Shown here: in pieces, positions 4,686 through 5,106 of the stretch
Layout of the letters: the number at the start of each line of letters is the position of its first letter
How positions within the stretch are numbered: position 1 is the first letter of the stretch
Position numbers and translations under genes: made by a program
Notes under the pieces: generated by a model
Seen by the model: only the letters and a program-made list of their open reading frames with translations
Told to the model about the DNA's origin: nothing
Databases searched by the model: none
Source of the DNA: JAOTYV01 sp041557595
GTDB taxonomy: Bacteria; Pseudomonadota; Alphaproteobacteria; UBA8366
Reading direction: 5' to 3'
Length of the DNA: 5,106 nucleotides
Assembly: GCA_041557595.1 (NCBI GenBank)
Contig: JBFFGE010000252.1
Location: 1 to 5,106, forward strand

Positions 4686-5106
4686 TCAATCGAACGTCAA
4701 CTCCGCATCGCCGAGCGGCGCGAAGTAGGCGTCGACCATTTTGTCGGTCACCGCGTCGAGCCGGTCCGGCTGCCAGCGCGGCGTTTGATCCTTGTCGATC
4801 ACCACCGCGCGGACGCCCTCGAAGAAGTCATGCCCCGCCATCACGTGCTGGCTGAGCCGGAACTCCATCCGCATGCAGTCGTCGAAATCCAGCCGGGCGC
4901 CGCTCTTGATTTGTCGGAACGCGATCTTCTGACTGACCGGCGATTTGCCCGCCATCACGTCGAGTGTTTTCGCCGCCCAGTCGCCGCCTTCGGCTTCCAG
5001 CGCGGCGGTGATTGCCTCCACCGACTCGGCCCCGAAGCAGCGGTCGATCGCCGCCCGGTGGTCGGCCAGCGGCGGCGCGCCGGGATCCACTGACGCCTCG
5101 CGCAGC
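4686..5106 (-). CDS. 3-hydroxyisobutyryl-CoA hydrolase (enoyl-CoA hydratase superfamily), C-terminal part
   Basis: About 140 C-terminal residues of a crotonase-superfamily protein; the frame is open to the right edge, where it reads LREASVDPGAPPL, so the N-terminal part lies outside the window. The family C-terminal region is unmistakable: SPVSQKIAFRQI, then DDCMRMEFRLSQ, then DFFEGVRAVVIDKDQTPRW, and near the end a conserved DAYFAPL. The EGVRA-x-x-IDKD-x-x-P-x-W segment distinguishes 3-hydroxyisobutyryl-CoA hydrolase from ordinary enoyl-CoA hydratases. The enzyme releases 3-hydroxyisobutyrate from its CoA ester in valine degradation, which is the substrate of the dehydrogenase encoded at 739-1641. 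Full-length members have roughly 350 residues, so rather more than half is missing. A GTG inside the frame near 5090 is not a real start, because the reading frame and family similarity continue upstream. The active-site glutamates lie in the missing part. Confidence 0.93.
   Translation of the reverse strand, partial: LREASVDPGAPPLADHRAAIDRCFGAESVEAITAALEAEGGDWAAKTLDVMAGKSPVSQKIAFRQIKSGARLDFDDCMRMEFRLSQHVMAGHDFFEGVRAVVIDKDQTPRWQPDRLDAVTDKMVDAYFAPLGDAELTFD

Overview
The window looks like chromosomal DNA from a GC-rich alphaproteobacterium, possibly a Rhodospirillales or Rhizobiales relative. The reasons are the high GC of most genes (45 of 60 bases at 961-1020), an LdtR-type MarR regulator of a kind typical of Alphaproteobacteria, valine-degradation enzymes with strongly alphaproteobacterial motifs, and an inverted-repeat intergenic element of a GC-rich type I associate with this class. 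No RNA gene, CRISPR array, transposase or integrase is visible.

Layout from left to right. On the minus strand, positions 1-33 hold the first codons of a probable class I glutamine amidotransferase that continues beyond the left edge. Next come a clear Rho-independent terminator (97-131) and the LdtR-like regulator gene (159-620). An AT-rich 118 bp spacer follows, with a 9+9 bp inverted repeat. The minus-strand block ends with a complete 3-hydroxyisobutyrate dehydrogenase gene (739-1641). A 140 bp divergent intergenic region then separates it from a plus-strand block: an AT-richer MORN-like (YwqK-type) repeat protein (1782-2480), a stand-alone TfoX N-terminal domain protein (2510-2851), a DUF2461 protein (2871-3533) and, after a 107 bp gap, a TauD/TfdA-type Fe(II)/2-oxoglutarate dioxygenase (3641-4513). 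A 105 bp palindromic repeat element (4546-4650) lies between the dioxygenase and the convergent minus-strand end of a 3-hydroxyisobutyryl-CoA hydrolase gene (4686 to the right edge).

How the genes fit together. The hydrolase (3-hydroxyisobutyryl-CoA to 3-hydroxyisobutyrate) and the dehydrogenase (3-hydroxyisobutyrate to methylmalonate semialdehyde) catalyse consecutive steps of valine degradation and lie on the same strand. The simplest reading is a valine catabolic cluster split by a roughly 3 kb plus-strand block of unrelated genes. The first three of these are tightly spaced (29 and 19 bp gaps) and may be co-transcribed. The MORN gene is near 50% GC against 60-75% nearby, which suggests separate acquisition. 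I see no convincing new multi-gene system. The points most worth a second look are the split cluster, the palindromic element, the AT-rich repeat protein and the inverted repeat upstream of the regulator.
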